Notes under the pieces: generated by a model
Databases searched by the model: none
What the model was told of the DNA's origin: nothing
The model's input: only the letters and a program-made list of their open reading frames with translations
Assembly (NCBI GenBank): GCA_003222945.1
Contig: QHXM01000126.1
Coordinates: forward strand, 1 to 39,811
Origin: Acidobacteriota bacterium
Lineage (GTDB): Bacteria > Acidobacteriota > Blastocatellia > Pyrinomonadales > Pyrinomonadaceae
Direction: 5' to 3'
DNA: 39,811 bases
Shown here: piece after piece, positions 1 to 8,986 of the stretch
Numbering within the stretch: the stretch's first letter is position 1
Layout: the number at the start of each line of letters is the position of its first letter
Position numbers and translations under genes: made by a program

Positions 1-3000
1 ATACTGTCGTGCTCTCGAACCAGAGCAACTCCGATCAGCAGGACAATTCCGGCAATGAGTTTACGGACGTGGTTCCCTCCGGCTTGACGTTAGTCTCCGC
101 AGACGCAAGTAGCGGCATTGCGTCCGCCAATACCGGAACGAACACAGTTACATGGAATGGCGTCATACCGGCGCAGGACTCCGTGACCATCTCTATAACT
201 GCGACGATTAATAGTGGGACTCAAGGCCAGACCATCTCAAATCAAGGTACGATCAGCTACGATGCGGACGGCAACGGCACGAATGAGGCTACAGCTTTGA
301 CAGACGACCCATCAGTCGGCGGCTCAAGCGACCCTACAAGCTTTACTGTCTGCTTCGCCACTTCCGTCGTGACCACTAACGCAGATAACGGTGCAGGCTC
401 TTTGCGCCAGATCATCTCGGATGCCTGTCCCGGCACTACCATCACTTTCGATATGGCGCAGGTCACAAGTCCCATCACATTAACGAATGGTGAAATCCTC
501 ATTGATAAGAACCTGACGATTAAAGGACCTACGACGAAGAGCCTCGTCATCAGCGGAAACAACAACAGTCGCATATTCAATATTGCTCAAACGGGCGCGC
601 TCTCAATCTCTAACCTGACTTTTACGAAAGGGCAGTCCAACTCCGGCGGCGCTATTCATAACTTAGGCGATCTAGTCATCAGTAACAGCACATTTACAGA
701 TAACCATGCCATCGCAGGCGCGGGCGGTGCGATTGATAGCGAAGGCGGAACGCTAAAGATTATCAACAGCACCATCTCAGGCAACACGGCTGATACGAAT
801 GGCGGCGGCCTTCTGAACAGCGGGAATTCTCTTGCGCGGCTAACCAACGTAACGATCACCAATAACCGCGCAGATGCGGACGGCGACTCTACGGGCGATG
901 GCGGCGGCATCAGCGAGATGAGCGACAGCGGCATCACTGTGAACAACACGATTGTCGCAGGTAACTTCAAAGGCGCAAGTCCAGGAACGACGCCTAACGA
1001 CTTCTTTGTTCTCATAGGCGACCCTCTAGTCCCTACCAGCTTCATTGATCCGGGTAGCTCGAATAATCTGATCGGCGTTGACACAGGACTCTCCACAGAC
1101 ATCAGTAACGGAACGAATGGAAATCAGATAGGCACAGCCGCAAATCCGATTGATCCGCGCCTTGCACCGCTCGCTGACAACGGTGGCCCAACAAAGACGC
1201 ACTTCCTGCTATCGGACAGCCCCGCTCTTAATACTGGCAGCAATGATCTGGCACGAGATCAGAGCGGCAGCCCTCTGGCTACGGACCAGCGAGGCACAGG
1301 CTTCCCGCGAATCATCAACTCCATAGTTGACATCGGCGCGCTTGAAGCAAACTACTCTATCTCTGCTACGGCTGGTAACAATCAGAGCGCAACCATCAAC
1401 ACTCAGTTCGCTACACTTCTGAAAGCTACAGTCATAGTCGAAGGTCAGCCGGGAAGCAACATCAAGGTGACTTTCACTGCTCCTTCGAGCGGAGCGAGCG
1501 GCACATTTACGGGGAACGTAACGACAGTATCAGCCTTTACAGACGTAAACGGCGTTGCGACTGCGCCCACATTTACTGCGAACGGAACGGCTGGCAGCTA
1601 TAGTGTAACTGCAACTCTTCCGAGCGGTCTGCCGTCTGCTACTTTTAATCTGACAAACGCGAAGGCCAATCAAACCATCACGGTCAACACGCACGCGCCG
1701 TCGAGTGCGACTTACAACACAACGTTTACAGTCTCCGCGACAGCAAGCTCCGGCCTTCCTGTCACCTACACAAGCTCCGGCGCGTGCACGAACACCGGCG
1801 CGACCTTTACCATGACGAGCGGCACGGGCACTTGTTCTGTAATCTATAATCAGGCGGGCAATGCCAACATCAACGCAGCGCCGCAGGTCACGGAGACCGT
1901 CGCAGCGCAGAAGGCTAGCCAGACGATCACGTTCGGCTCACTTGCGAACAAGACGTTCGGAGACGCCGACTTTCAGGTGAGCGCGAGCAGTTCATCCGGC
2001 TTGACAGTTAGCTTCGCAGCAACCGGCAACTGCACAATCACTGGGAGCAAAGTTCACCTTACAGGCGCAGGCTCTTGCACCATCACTGCGTCACAGGCAG
2101 GCGATTCAAACTACAGCGCCGCCGCAGACGTTCCGCAGACTTTCCAGATTGCAAAGTCAAATCAAACGATTACCTTTGGCGCTCTTTCAAACAAGACTTA
2201 CGGGGACGCGCCTTTCACAGTCAGCGCAACGGCTTCGTCAAACTTGTCCGTATCATTTAGTTCTCAGACGACTTCGGTATGCACAGTGAGCGGCAACACC
2301 GTGACCCTTTTAGCCGCTGGCCTCTGCACCATCAGAGCATCGCAAACAGGAGACAGCAACTATAATGCTGCGACTCCTGTTGACCAATCATTTACAGTCA
2401 ACAAAGCTGTGACGACAACAACGGTCACATCGTCGCAGAATCCCTCAGACTTCGGCCAGAGCGTGACATTTACGGCAACCGTTACAGGCCCCGCAAACAC
2501 TAGCACGCCCACAGGAACAGTTCAGTTTACAGACGATGGAAACAACATAGGCAATGCCGTCACACTTAACTCAAGCGGAGTAGCGACGTTCACAACCTCA
2601 TCGCTATCGTCCGGCCCGCACACCATCAGAGCCATTTACAGCGGTGATGTAAACTTCGGCGCTTCGACAGGCACACTAGCAAATGGTCAGACAGTACGCT
2701 CGCAACCTACGCTTGACATCAAAGACATTACATTGCCCGAAGGCAATGCGGGCACAACTGACTTCAACTTCACCGTTACTCTGTCAGCAGCAAGCAACCT
2801 GACCGTCACAGTAAACTATGCGACAGCAGACGGGACGGCAACAGTTGCTAATAACGATTACCAATCAGCAAGCGGCATATTAACATTCAATCCCGGAGAC
2901 CTGACCAAGACCATAACCGTCAAAGTCAACGGCGACACGGTGGCCGAGCCTGACGAGATCTTCTTCGTCAACTTAAGCAGCGCTGTCAACGCTATCATTA

Positions 3001-4133
3001 AGCGAACTAAGGCCACCGGCACAATCCTTAATGACGACGCGCCGGTAGTACAGTTCAGTTCTTCAACCTACAGCGTTGCGGAAAACGGGTCGCACGCGGT
3101 GATTGCAGTTAACCGTCTGGGAGACATTTCCAATCCTGCGACTGTAGATTACGCAACGTCTGATTCGTCCGGGCTTCTGCCCTGCTCGCATGTGACAGGC
3201 ATGGCATCGCAGCGCTGCGACTACGCAATATCAGTCGGCACATTGCGCTTCGCGGCTGGAGAATCTTCTAAGATTATATTCATCCCCATAGTCAACGACG
3301 TGTGGGTGGAAGGTCCTGAGACCTTCAACATAAATCTGTCCAACCCGACAGGCGGCAGTTTAGGTACGCAAGCCTCAGCCACCATCACGATCAATGACGA
3401 CGACAACGGCATTCAGCCTAATCCTATTATTGATAACGCGTTCTTCGTCCGACAACTCTACATAGATTTTCTGGGGCGTGAGCCAGACCCCATAGGCTAT
3501 CCATCATGGCAGAGCCTACTGAACAACTGTCCACAGTCAGGCAAAGATGCAAACGGACAATCATGCGACCGCATAGCAGTAGCTTTAGGGTTCATCCAAA
3601 GCGCAGAGTTCATTGATCGCGCCTACTTCATCTTCCGCTTCTACACCGCTGCACTTGGAAGAAACCCGAACTACAACGAGTTCATTCCAGACATGGCGCG
3701 TTTGAGCGGATTCTTAAACGACGCGGAACTGGAAGCCAACAAGAGCGCCTTCGTGGATCAGTTCATGTCGCGTCAGGAGTTTAAGAATCTTTACGATGCG
3801 ACATTGAACGATCCGACGGGTTATGTGGATAAGCTTCTGAAGACCGCAGGGTTGCCCAATCACCCTACGAGAAGCGCCTGGATAGCCGGGCTATCTAACA
3901 ATACTCTGACAAGACAACAGGTGTTACGTCAGCTTGTGGAAAGCGCTGAGGTCCAGACGAAGTTCTTCAATCAGGCATTCGTTGTGATGCAATACTTCTC
4001 GTTCCTTAGACGCGACCCGGACGCGGACTACCAATTCTGGATAGACAAACTCAACGCCTCTGGTAATGATTATCGCCTCATCATAGACGGCTTCATCCGC
4101 TCGAATGAGTACCTGATGAGAGTCGGGCCGTAA
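1..4133 (+). CDS. Giant secreted beta-helix / Ig-like / Calx-beta / DUF4214 protein, 5' partial
   Basis: The frame is open to the left edge, so the N-terminus and any signal peptide lie outside the window; the first possible start inside (GTG at 9) falls within a domain and is not the real one. Counting from 9, the parts in order are: the end of a DUF11-type repeat (about 1-112); a right-handed parallel beta-helix region rich in Asn and Gly (about 118-455) opening with NADNGAGSLRQ, as in polymorphic outer-membrane-like proteins; a Big-1-like Ig domain (about 456-555); MBG-like repeats carrying QTITFG and SQTGDSNY motifs (about 560-800); a Big_3-type Ig domain (about 810-895); two Calx-beta domains (about 900-1000 and 1013-1135) each ending in NDD; and a C-terminal DUF4214 region (about 1144-1374) starting FFVRQLYIDFLGREPD. 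Such proteins are usually exported surface or matrix proteins. Binding partner unknown; an adhesive or structural role is inferred. Confidence 0.9.
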   Translation, partial: TVVLSNQSNSDQQDNSGNEFTDVVPSGLTLVSADASSGIASANTGTNTVTWNGVIPAQDSVTISITATINSGTQGQTISNQGTISYDADGNGTNEATALTDDPSVGGSSDPTSFTVCFATSVVTTNADNGAGSLRQIISDACPGTTITFDMAQVTSPITLTNGEILIDKNLTIKGPTTKSLVISGNNNSRIFNIAQTGALSISNLTFTKGQSNSGGAIHNLGDLVISNSTFTDNHAIAGAGGAIDSEGGTLKIINSTISGNTADTNGGGLLNSGNSLARLTNVTITNNRADADGDSTGDGGGISEMSDSGITVNNTIVAGNFKGASPGTTPNDFFVLIGDPLVPTSFIDPGSSNNLIGVDTGLSTDISNGTNGNQIGTAANPIDPRLAPLADNGGPTKTHFLLSDSPALNTGSNDLARDQSGSPLATDQRGTGFPRIINSIVDIGALEANYSISATAGNNQSATINTQFATLLKATVIVEGQPGSNIKVTFTAPSSGASGTFTGNVTTVSAFTDVNGVATAPTFTANGTAGSYSVTATLPSGLPSATFNLTNAKANQTITVNTHAPSSATYNTTFTVSATASSGLPVTYTSSGACTNTGATFTMTSGTGTCSVIYNQAGNANINAAPQVTETVAAQKASQTITFGSLANKTFGDADFQVSASSSSGLTVSFAATGNCTITGSKVHLTGAGSCTITASQAGDSNYSAAADVPQTFQIAKSNQTITFGALSNKTYGDAPFTVSATASSNLSVSFSSQTTSVCTVSGNTVTLLAAGLCTIRASQTGDSNYNAATPVDQSFTVNKAVTTTTVTSSQNPSDFGQSVTFTATVTGPANTSTPTGTVQFTDDGNNIGNAVTLNSSGVATFTTSSLSSGPHTIRAIYSGDVNFGASTGTLANGQTVRSQPTLDIKDITLPEGNAGTTDFNFTVTLSAASNLTVTVNYATADGTATVANNDYQSASGILTFNPGDLTKTITVKVNGDTVAEPDEIFFVNLSSAVNAIIKRTKATGTILNDDAPVVQFSSSTYSVAENGSHAVIAVNRLGDISNPATVDYATSDSSGLLPCSHVTGMASQRCDYAISVGTLRFAAGESSKIIFIPIVNDVWVEGPETFNINLSNPTGGSLGTQASATITINDDDNGIQPNPIIDNAFFVRQLYIDFLGREPDPIGYPSWQSLLNNCPQSGKDANGQSCDRIAVALGFIQSAEFIDRAYFIFRFYTAALGRNPNYNEFIPDMARLSGFLNDAELEANKSAFVDQFMSRQEFKNLYDATLNDPTGYVDKLLKTAGLPNHPTRSAWIAGLSNNTLTRQQVLRQLVESAEVQTKFFNQAFVVMQYFSFLRRDPDADYQFWIDKLNASGNDYRLIIDGFIRSNEYLMRVGP

Positions 4134-4140
4134 AACCAGG

Positions 4141-4240
4141 GACGAAGGATGAGAAAGAAGGGGAAAGGTTAAAGGGCAAAGTGTAAAATCCTTTCACCTT
4201 TCACCCTTCACCTTTTCCCTTTTCTTCCGTCTTCCGCCTT
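4141..4240. repeat. Intergenic inverted repeat, AAGG(G)GAAAGG unit
   Basis: A purine-rich left arm (about 4141-4188, runs such as GAAAGAAGGGGAAAGG) is followed by a pyrimidine-rich right arm (about 4190-4240, such as CACCTTTTCCCTTTTC). They can fold into a long imperfect hairpin right after the stop codon of the giant protein gene. Each arm is built of degenerate copies of a short unit. It could act as a transcript 3' end, but the purpose is unknown. Confidence 0.7.
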
Positions 4241-4293
4241 GCTCTTCCTGCTGTTGACACTGCGCCCGTTCTCGGTAAAACTAACCTGCTCAG

Positions 4294-4321
4294 TTGAGAC
4301 AAACTGTTTTGAGTTTATAAA
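4294..4321 (+). promoter_or_regulatory. Candidate sigma70 promoter of the DUF4912-GH57 unit
   Basis: TTGAGA at 4294-4299 and TATAAA at 4316-4321 are separated by 16 bases; each matches the sigma70 consensus at five of six positions. It lies 43 bases before the ATG at 4365, which has GAAGGA upstream. A weaker alternative is TTGACA at 4254-4259 with TAAAAC at 4276-4281, also 16 bases apart. Prediction only. Confidence 0.5.
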
Positions 4322-4364
4322 GTGCATTCGTTCCATGAACGAGCACGTTACGTGAAGGACAACT

Positions 4365-5306
4365 ATGCCCTATATTTTTCCCGGAAGTTCCTCTCTTGCG
4401 ATTGCTCCGACGCCACCGCTGCCGCCTGCGATTATCTCCGACAAACTCGCCGAAGCTGAGGCAGACGAGCCGCTGCCTGCGACGTATGCGGCCAACCGCA
4501 TACGCCTGCTCGCGCAATCCCCGCGCAGACTCTTTCTCTACTGGGAGTTCAAGCAAGACCCTTTTGAGACCTTGCGTCGAGCCTTTCGCTTGCAGGCGGA
4601 CCGTTACAGGCTCGCTGTTAAGCTGATTGATTTAGAGACAGGCGGCGAGATTCTTCATTATGCATCGCCCATCCGCTCTCATTGGTTTGACGTGCAGCAG
4701 GATCGCTCCTACAGAGCCGACGTTGGATTCCACGCGCAGGGTCGAGCCTTCATTCGCTTGCTTTCATCAGCCGTAACGCGCACGCCGCGCGCCACAGTCT
4801 CGCGTCGTGCGGATTCCGGGCCTGAGTTTCAGGTCTCTGCTGAAGAGTTCGCGCGTGTTCTGGACGATTCGGGTTACGTGAGCGACGCGCTCGAAGTCTC
4901 GCTCGAAGCGGCGGATGTTGCCACGAGCAACAGGACTACGCGACGCGTTGCGCGCGAGTTCGCAGGAGCGGACTTGCCGCTTATGAGCGCGGAGGAGTTG
5001 GCGGAGATGCGCGGGCTTCTTGCGTCTCTTGCTCTGGGCGTAAATAGGCTTGATCTTCAGTCGGCTCTTTCAGAAAGACTGGCGCGCTGGCTTGGCGAGA
5101 TAAGTGCGGCGGTTGACTCGGCGCGTCTCATCGAAATCCTGCGCGACGCGCTCGGTATAGAGATGGAGCAGACCGGCTTTGGCATACAGAATCTTGAAGC
5201 CATGCGCCGCGCCGCACGCTTCGTCGTCGGCGCAAGCGAAATCAACTTACCGCTCAAACCCTTTCATCTTTGGATGCCGAGCATGAGCGGGGCAAGGATG
5301 AAGTGA
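4365..5306 (+). CDS. DUF4912 domain protein
   Basis: 313 aa. The ATG is preceded by GAAGGA about 7 bases upstream. Residues about 42-150 match DUF4912, recognised from the pattern RIRLLAQSPRRLFLYWEF followed by a beta-rich segment (HWFDVQQDRSYRADVG). The first 40 residues are low-complexity, rich in Pro, Ala and Glu. The C-terminal half is mainly helical with no family I recognise. No signal peptide or membrane segment is visible. DUF4912 genes often sit beside GH57 glucan-branching enzymes, as here (GH57 begins at 5443 on the same strand), so a role in glycogen or alpha-glucan metabolism is inferred; no catalytic function is known to me. The gap to the next gene is almost all inverted repeat. 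Confidence 0.8.
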   Translation: MPYIFPGSSSLAIAPTPPLPPAIISDKLAEAEADEPLPATYAANRIRLLAQSPRRLFLYWEFKQDPFETLRRAFRLQADRYRLAVKLIDLETGGEILHYASPIRSHWFDVQQDRSYRADVGFHAQGRAFIRLLSSAVTRTPRATVSRRADSGPEFQVSAEEFARVLDDSGYVSDALEVSLEAADVATSNRTTRRVAREFAGADLPLMSAEELAEMRGLLASLALGVNRLDLQSALSERLARWLGEISAAVDSARLIEILRDALGIEMEQTGFGIQNLEAMRRAARFVVGASEINLPLKPFHLWMPSMSGARMK

Positions 5307-5307
5307 A

Positions 5308-5437
5308 AGCAGAATTCAGGAGGCAGAACGAAAAGCAGAAGTCAGAATTCAGAAGCCAGAAGCCAGAAAGGGATAAGGCCGAGAGCCATTCTTTCTTTTA
5401 TTCTGTATTCTGTATTCTGTATTCTGACTTCTGCTTT
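5308..5437. repeat. Intergenic inverted repeat, CAGAATTCAG unit
   Basis: The left arm (about 5308-5371) consists of degenerate copies of CAGAATTCAG/CAGAAGCCAG. The right arm (about 5391-5437) carries three copies of TATTCTG and then ACTTCTGCTTTA. The arms pair as a long hairpin that fills the whole gap between the stop at 5306 and the ATG at 5443. The same unit type recurs at 19616-19732 and 26877-27064. Confidence 0.85.
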
Positions 5438-5442
5438 ACCCT

Positions 5443-7038
5443 ATGACCGGCTATTTCAGTCTGATCCTGCACGCGCACCTGCCTTTCGTGCGCCATCCTG
5501 AGCACCCGGAGTTTCTGGAAGAAGACTGGCTCTACGAAGCTATTACCGAAGTTTACCTTCCGCTCATCTTCGCCTTCTCGAATCTGTATGAGAGCGGCGC
5601 TCGCCCGCGTCTTGCCATGAACGTCTCGCCGCCTCTTTGCGAGATGCTTTCGGACTCGCTCCTTCAAGAGCGTTACACGCGCCATCTGGAAAATCTGCTT
5701 GCGCTCGCACAGAAAGAGGTTGAGCGCTCAAGCCGCGAAGCTCCTCAGTTTCAAGCAGTCGCTCGAATGTATAACGAGACGTTGAGCGCTGCGCTCTCGC
5801 TCTGGAATGACCGCTACAATCGCAATCTAGTGCGAGCCTTTCGTGAGCTTCAGGACGAGGGCGTCATTGAGATAATCACCTGCGGCGCAACGCACGGCTT
5901 TCTCCCTCTAATCTCCACGCCGGAAGCGAAACGCGCGCAAGTGAGCGTTGCTGTCGCAAACTACCGCAAACATTTTGGACGCAGCCCGCGCGGCATTTGG
6001 CTTCCCGAATGCGCCTACGAACCCGGCATCGAGTATCTGCTCGCAGACGCAGGGATTGAATATTTCATCTCCGACGCGCACGCGATTCTCTACGGCGACC
6101 CGCGCCCGCGCTACGGCGTTCACTCGCCCGTGCGCTGCCCGAACGGTGTCGCGGTCTTCGCGCGCGACCTTGAGACTAGCCAGCAGGTTTGGAGTTCCGT
6201 CATAGGTTATCCGGGCCACTCCGCTTATCGTGAGTTCTATCGTGATCTAGGCTGGGACGCGCCCATTGATTACCTTCTCCCGCATCTACACTCGAACGGC
6301 GAGCGTCGTCATCTTGGCTTGAAGTATCATCGCATTAGCGGAAAAGATGTAGCGCAGGATATGAAACTTCCTTACGACCCAACGGCTGCGCGCGAACGTG
6401 CTGCGCAGGACGCAGGCCACTTTGTCTGGGAGCGCATCAAGCAGGCTAGACACCTTCGCAAACAGTTCAATGGTCGCCCGCCGCTCGTCGTCTCGCCCTA
6501 CGACGCGGAGCTTTTCGGCCACTGGTGGTACGAAGGACCACAATTCATTGATTTCGTCTTTCGCAAGCTTCATTGGGACCAGAACGACGTGGAGGCAATC
6601 GCGCCCGGCGATTTCCTTGACTCAGGAATCCCGATTCAGACCCAGCAGCCTTCTCAATCCTCCTGGGGCGAAGATGGCTACTTCAAAGTCTGGCTCAACG
6701 AGCTAAACTCCTGGATGTACCCGCACCAGCAGGCGGCGGAAGAGCGTATGACTGCTCTCGCAAACCACTTCGCGGAGACTGATGAACCGACGCGTCGCGC
6801 TCTCAATCAGGCCGCGCGCGAACTACTGCTCGCGGAATCGAGCGACTGGGCTTTCCAGATTTATCAGGGCACAACGGTCGAATACGCCACGCGCCGCTTC
6901 CGCTCGCACATACGCCGCTTCAATGCTCTCGCGGACGGCATCGAACAGGGACACATTGACGGCGAGCGCCTCGAAGAGATCGAATCCCGCGACAACATCT
7001 TCGCTGAGTTAGACTATCGAACCTACAGGTCCGTATGA
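5443..7038 (+). CDS. GH57 1,4-alpha-glucan branching enzyme
   Basis: 531 aa, a usual length for GH57 branching enzymes. It forms alpha-1,6 branches in glycogen-like glucan in the cytoplasm. The N-terminus (YFSLILHAHLPFVRHP) is the typical first GH57 motif. GIWLPECAY at 184-192 carries the expected nucleophile Glu189, and SPYDAELFGHWWYEGP from 351 carries the expected acid/base Asp354. A DUF1957-like helical C-terminus follows. The start codon comes directly after the right arm of an inverted repeat (TTCTGCTTTACCCT then ATG), with no clear Shine-Dalgarno sequence. The stop overlaps the start of the next gene (ATGA at 7035-7038), which suggests coupled translation. The DUF4912 neighbour supports a role in storage glucan. 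Confidence 0.93.
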   Translation: MTGYFSLILHAHLPFVRHPEHPEFLEEDWLYEAITEVYLPLIFAFSNLYESGARPRLAMNVSPPLCEMLSDSLLQERYTRHLENLLALAQKEVERSSREAPQFQAVARMYNETLSAALSLWNDRYNRNLVRAFRELQDEGVIEIITCGATHGFLPLISTPEAKRAQVSVAVANYRKHFGRSPRGIWLPECAYEPGIEYLLADAGIEYFISDAHAILYGDPRPRYGVHSPVRCPNGVAVFARDLETSQQVWSSVIGYPGHSAYREFYRDLGWDAPIDYLLPHLHSNGERRHLGLKYHRISGKDVAQDMKLPYDPTAARERAAQDAGHFVWERIKQARHLRKQFNGRPPLVVSPYDAELFGHWWYEGPQFIDFVFRKLHWDQNDVEAIAPGDFLDSGIPIQTQQPSQSSWGEDGYFKVWLNELNSWMYPHQQAAEERMTALANHFAETDEPTRRALNQAARELLLAESSDWAFQIYQGTTVEYATRRFRSHIRRFNALADGIEQGHIDGERLEEIESRDNIFAELDYRTYRSV

Positions 7039-7844
7039 AGCCGCTCATCATCGGTCACCGCGGTGCTGCGGCAGTCGCGCCGGAAAATACTCTCGTTTCA
7101 TTTGAGCGAGCTTTGCATGACGGTGCGGACGGAATTGAGTTTGATGTTCGCATTGCGCGCGACCGCCTCCCCGTGGTCATACATGACGAAACGCTCAAGC
7201 GCACGGCCTTGAGAAAAGGGCGGATTGCCAACCTCTCGTCAGCGGAGTTGAGCGAGATTGATGTCGGTACGTGGTTTAATCTTTATCGTCCCCTGCAAGC
7301 TAAAATGGAGTTTGCCGGGGCCAGAATCCCGCTGCTCTCAAACGTCTTTGAAATGTTGAAGGAGGGCGAGGCAATTCTCTACGTCGAACTGAAGTGTGTA
7401 CCGAAGGATCGCTCTATAATGGCTGCTGAGGTTGCGAAACTTATTCAGGCACATTCGCTCAAGAGCCGCACGGTGGTAGAGAGTTTCGACCACGGGGCGA
7501 TTGCCGAAATCAAACGAATTGATTCGGGCTTTCGCACGGCTGCACTATTTGACCGAAGGTTTACGCAACCTGCTCCCTCCATGCGCAAGATGATTGATCG
7601 AGCAAAATTTTGTGGAGCGGAAGAGATAGCGCTGCATCACAGTTTGGTTACACGTAAAACAGTCGAACATGCGGCCAGAAGTGGATTAAGAATCGTCGTC
7701 TGGACTGTGGATAACACTGATTGGATCGAATCCGCGATTAAAGACGGTATTCATGCAATCATCACTAACAATCCGGCGAAGATGTCTGCCCGTCGTTCAG
7801 AGTTGATGAAAGGCAAGGATGAAGGCGGAAGGCGGAAAGGCTAG
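7035..7844 (+). CDS. Glycerophosphodiester phosphodiesterase (GDPD)
   Basis: 269 aa. It hydrolyses glycerophosphodiesters to glycerol-3-phosphate and an alcohol. GDPD motifs are clear: HRG at 8-10, PENT at 16-19, EFD at 35-37 (metal ligands Glu35 and Asp37) and HDE at 50-52 (His50). A TIM-barrel pattern continues to a WTVDN segment near 225. There is no signal peptide, so it is cytoplasmic. Its ATG overlaps the TGA of the GH57 gene. The last about 14 codons (KGKDEGGRRKG) are formed by the left arm of the repeat at 7804-7966, so the repeat has run into the reading frame and the natural C-terminus may once have been slightly shorter. Confidence 0.92.
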   Translation: MKPLIIGHRGAAAVAPENTLVSFERALHDGADGIEFDVRIARDRLPVVIHDETLKRTALRKGRIANLSSAELSEIDVGTWFNLYRPLQAKMEFAGARIPLLSNVFEMLKEGEAILYVELKCVPKDRSIMAAEVAKLIQAHSLKSRTVVESFDHGAIAEIKRIDSGFRTAALFDRRFTQPAPSMRKMIDRAKFCGAEEIALHHSLVTRKTVEHAARSGLRIVVWTVDNTDWIESAIKDGIHAIITNNPAKMSARRSELMKGKDEGGRRKG

Positions 7845-7966
7845 ACGCCGAGAGTGGGAGACGCTTCGACGCGACGAGAAAGAGCAACTACCGTCCACAA
7901 TTCTTTTCTCCGCGTCGCTGCATCACCATGTCCCCGCGTCTCTCTTCATCCTTCATCCTTTTCTTC
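7804..7966. repeat. Composite inverted repeat, GATGAAGG and GACGCGG units
   Basis: The outer arms are GATGAAAGGCAAGGATGAAG (7804-7823) with GGCGGAAGG runs on the left, and CTTCATCCTTCATCC near 7944-7958 on the right. An inner pair is formed by GAGAGTGGGAGACG-type sequence on the left and CCCCGCGTCTCTC near 7932-7944 on the right. It overlaps the 3' end of the GDPD gene and stops just before the likely ATG (7968) of the AraC-type regulator. Confidence 0.65.
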
Positions 7967-7967
7967 T

Positions 7968-8813
7968 ATGAGCCAGCCAAAGGCACAATCAGACAGAGTT
8001 TTCCTTCGCTCACAGTACGCGCTGCATTTCAAGCGCGCACCACACGTCCGGTTGATAAGCGAAGCGCGCGCTGATTACGTCTCCGTTTTTCAGTTCAATG
8101 GAAACCTTCAGTGCGCAATCGGCGAAGAAGAGGCGTTTGAACTCAGTAAAGGTAACGTACTGTTACTCGATCCGGGCAGCAGCTTGAGCGCGCGCGCGCG
8201 CACTGCGGAATATTTGATGCTAACGATTTCGCCCTCCCTTGTGCTCGACTGCGCTGCTCGCACGGCACTCGTTGGCGCGGGCGCAAACGTAAGCTTTCGA
8301 TCAATTGTTGTCGAACACGACGTGCGTCTTTTTCGTCTGGCTCAGGACCTCGCGGACGAGTTGATGCAGGAAGAGGCCGGGCAGGAGATGGTTATAGGCG
8401 CGCTGATCGAGCAGTTGGTTGTTCATCTTCTACGCCATCACTCGAACGTTCGCCGCTCCGAAGAGCTTGAACTCTCTCGCGTCGGCCTTGTGGACCGCCG
8501 CATACGACGAGCGATTGAGCTGATGCACGGCAACATGGGGCGCGACCTGCCGCTCGAAGAGATTGCCGCCGCAGCTTATCTCTCGCCATTTCATTTCGCT
8601 CGCCTCTTCAAGAAATTAACTGGCGCATCGCCTCACGCATACCTGGCTACGCTTCGGACCACTCGCGCGCAAACGCTCCTTGCCGAAACGGACCTCTCGA
8701 TTTCCGAAGTAGCAGAGCGCGTCGGGTACTCAAGCCCCAGCCACTTCACCAAAGCTTTTCGACAATCAACAGGTCTCACACCGCGCGCGTTTCGTAAAGC
8801 GATTGTCAAATAG
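7968..8813 (+). CDS. AraC family transcriptional regulator
   Basis: 281 aa from the ATG at 7968. The frame stays open back to a GTG at 7854, but those 38 codons are repeat DNA, so I prefer the later start. The N-terminal half (about 1-165) is a cupin-like sensor region (VFQFNGNLQCAIGEEEAFEL, GNVLLLDPG). The C-terminal about 100 residues are a classic double helix-turn-helix: LPLEEIAAAAYLSPFHFARL, then ISEVAERVGYSSPSHFTKAF and a TPRAFR end. The ligand and targets cannot be read from the sequence. It follows the GDPD gene on the same strand, separated only by repeat. Confidence 0.88.
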   Translation: MSQPKAQSDRVFLRSQYALHFKRAPHVRLISEARADYVSVFQFNGNLQCAIGEEEAFELSKGNVLLLDPGSSLSARARTAEYLMLTISPSLVLDCAARTALVGAGANVSFRSIVVEHDVRLFRLAQDLADELMQEEAGQEMVIGALIEQLVVHLLRHHSNVRRSEELELSRVGLVDRRIRRAIELMHGNMGRDLPLEEIAAAAYLSPFHFARLFKKLTGASPHAYLATLRTTRAQTLLAETDLSISEVAERVGYSSPSHFTKAFRQSTGLTPRAFRKAIVK

Positions 8814-8889
8814 TCAGTGGTCCATAGTCAGCAGCCAGTTTTGCAACAAGCGAACAACTGATCGCTGACTACTTTCAACTGACCAAAGT
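8812..8889. repeat. Intergenic inverted repeat, GTCAGTGGTC unit
   Basis: The left arm has AGTCAGTGGTCCATAGTCAG (8813-8832) and the right arm has GCTGACTACTTTCAACTGACC (about 8862-8882 region). It starts at the stop codon of the AraC-type gene. The same unit type occurs at 20463-20535. Confidence 0.6.
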
Positions 8890-8986
8890 TTTTAGCAATC
8901 GAGCGACGATTCTCAGCAAGATTTGTTGAGACCGCGTGTGCGTACGGCCTGTATGATTGCGGTATCAATTTTTGGAGGGAACAGTA

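Noticed and set aside
257-1102. Minus-strand open frames opposite the giant protein gene
   Set aside because: Shadows of its repetitive Thr/Ser/Gly codons; no start signals.
7854-7967. N-terminal extension of the AraC-type regulator from GTG at 7854
   Set aside because: The extra 38 codons are repeat DNA and do not belong to the family fold.
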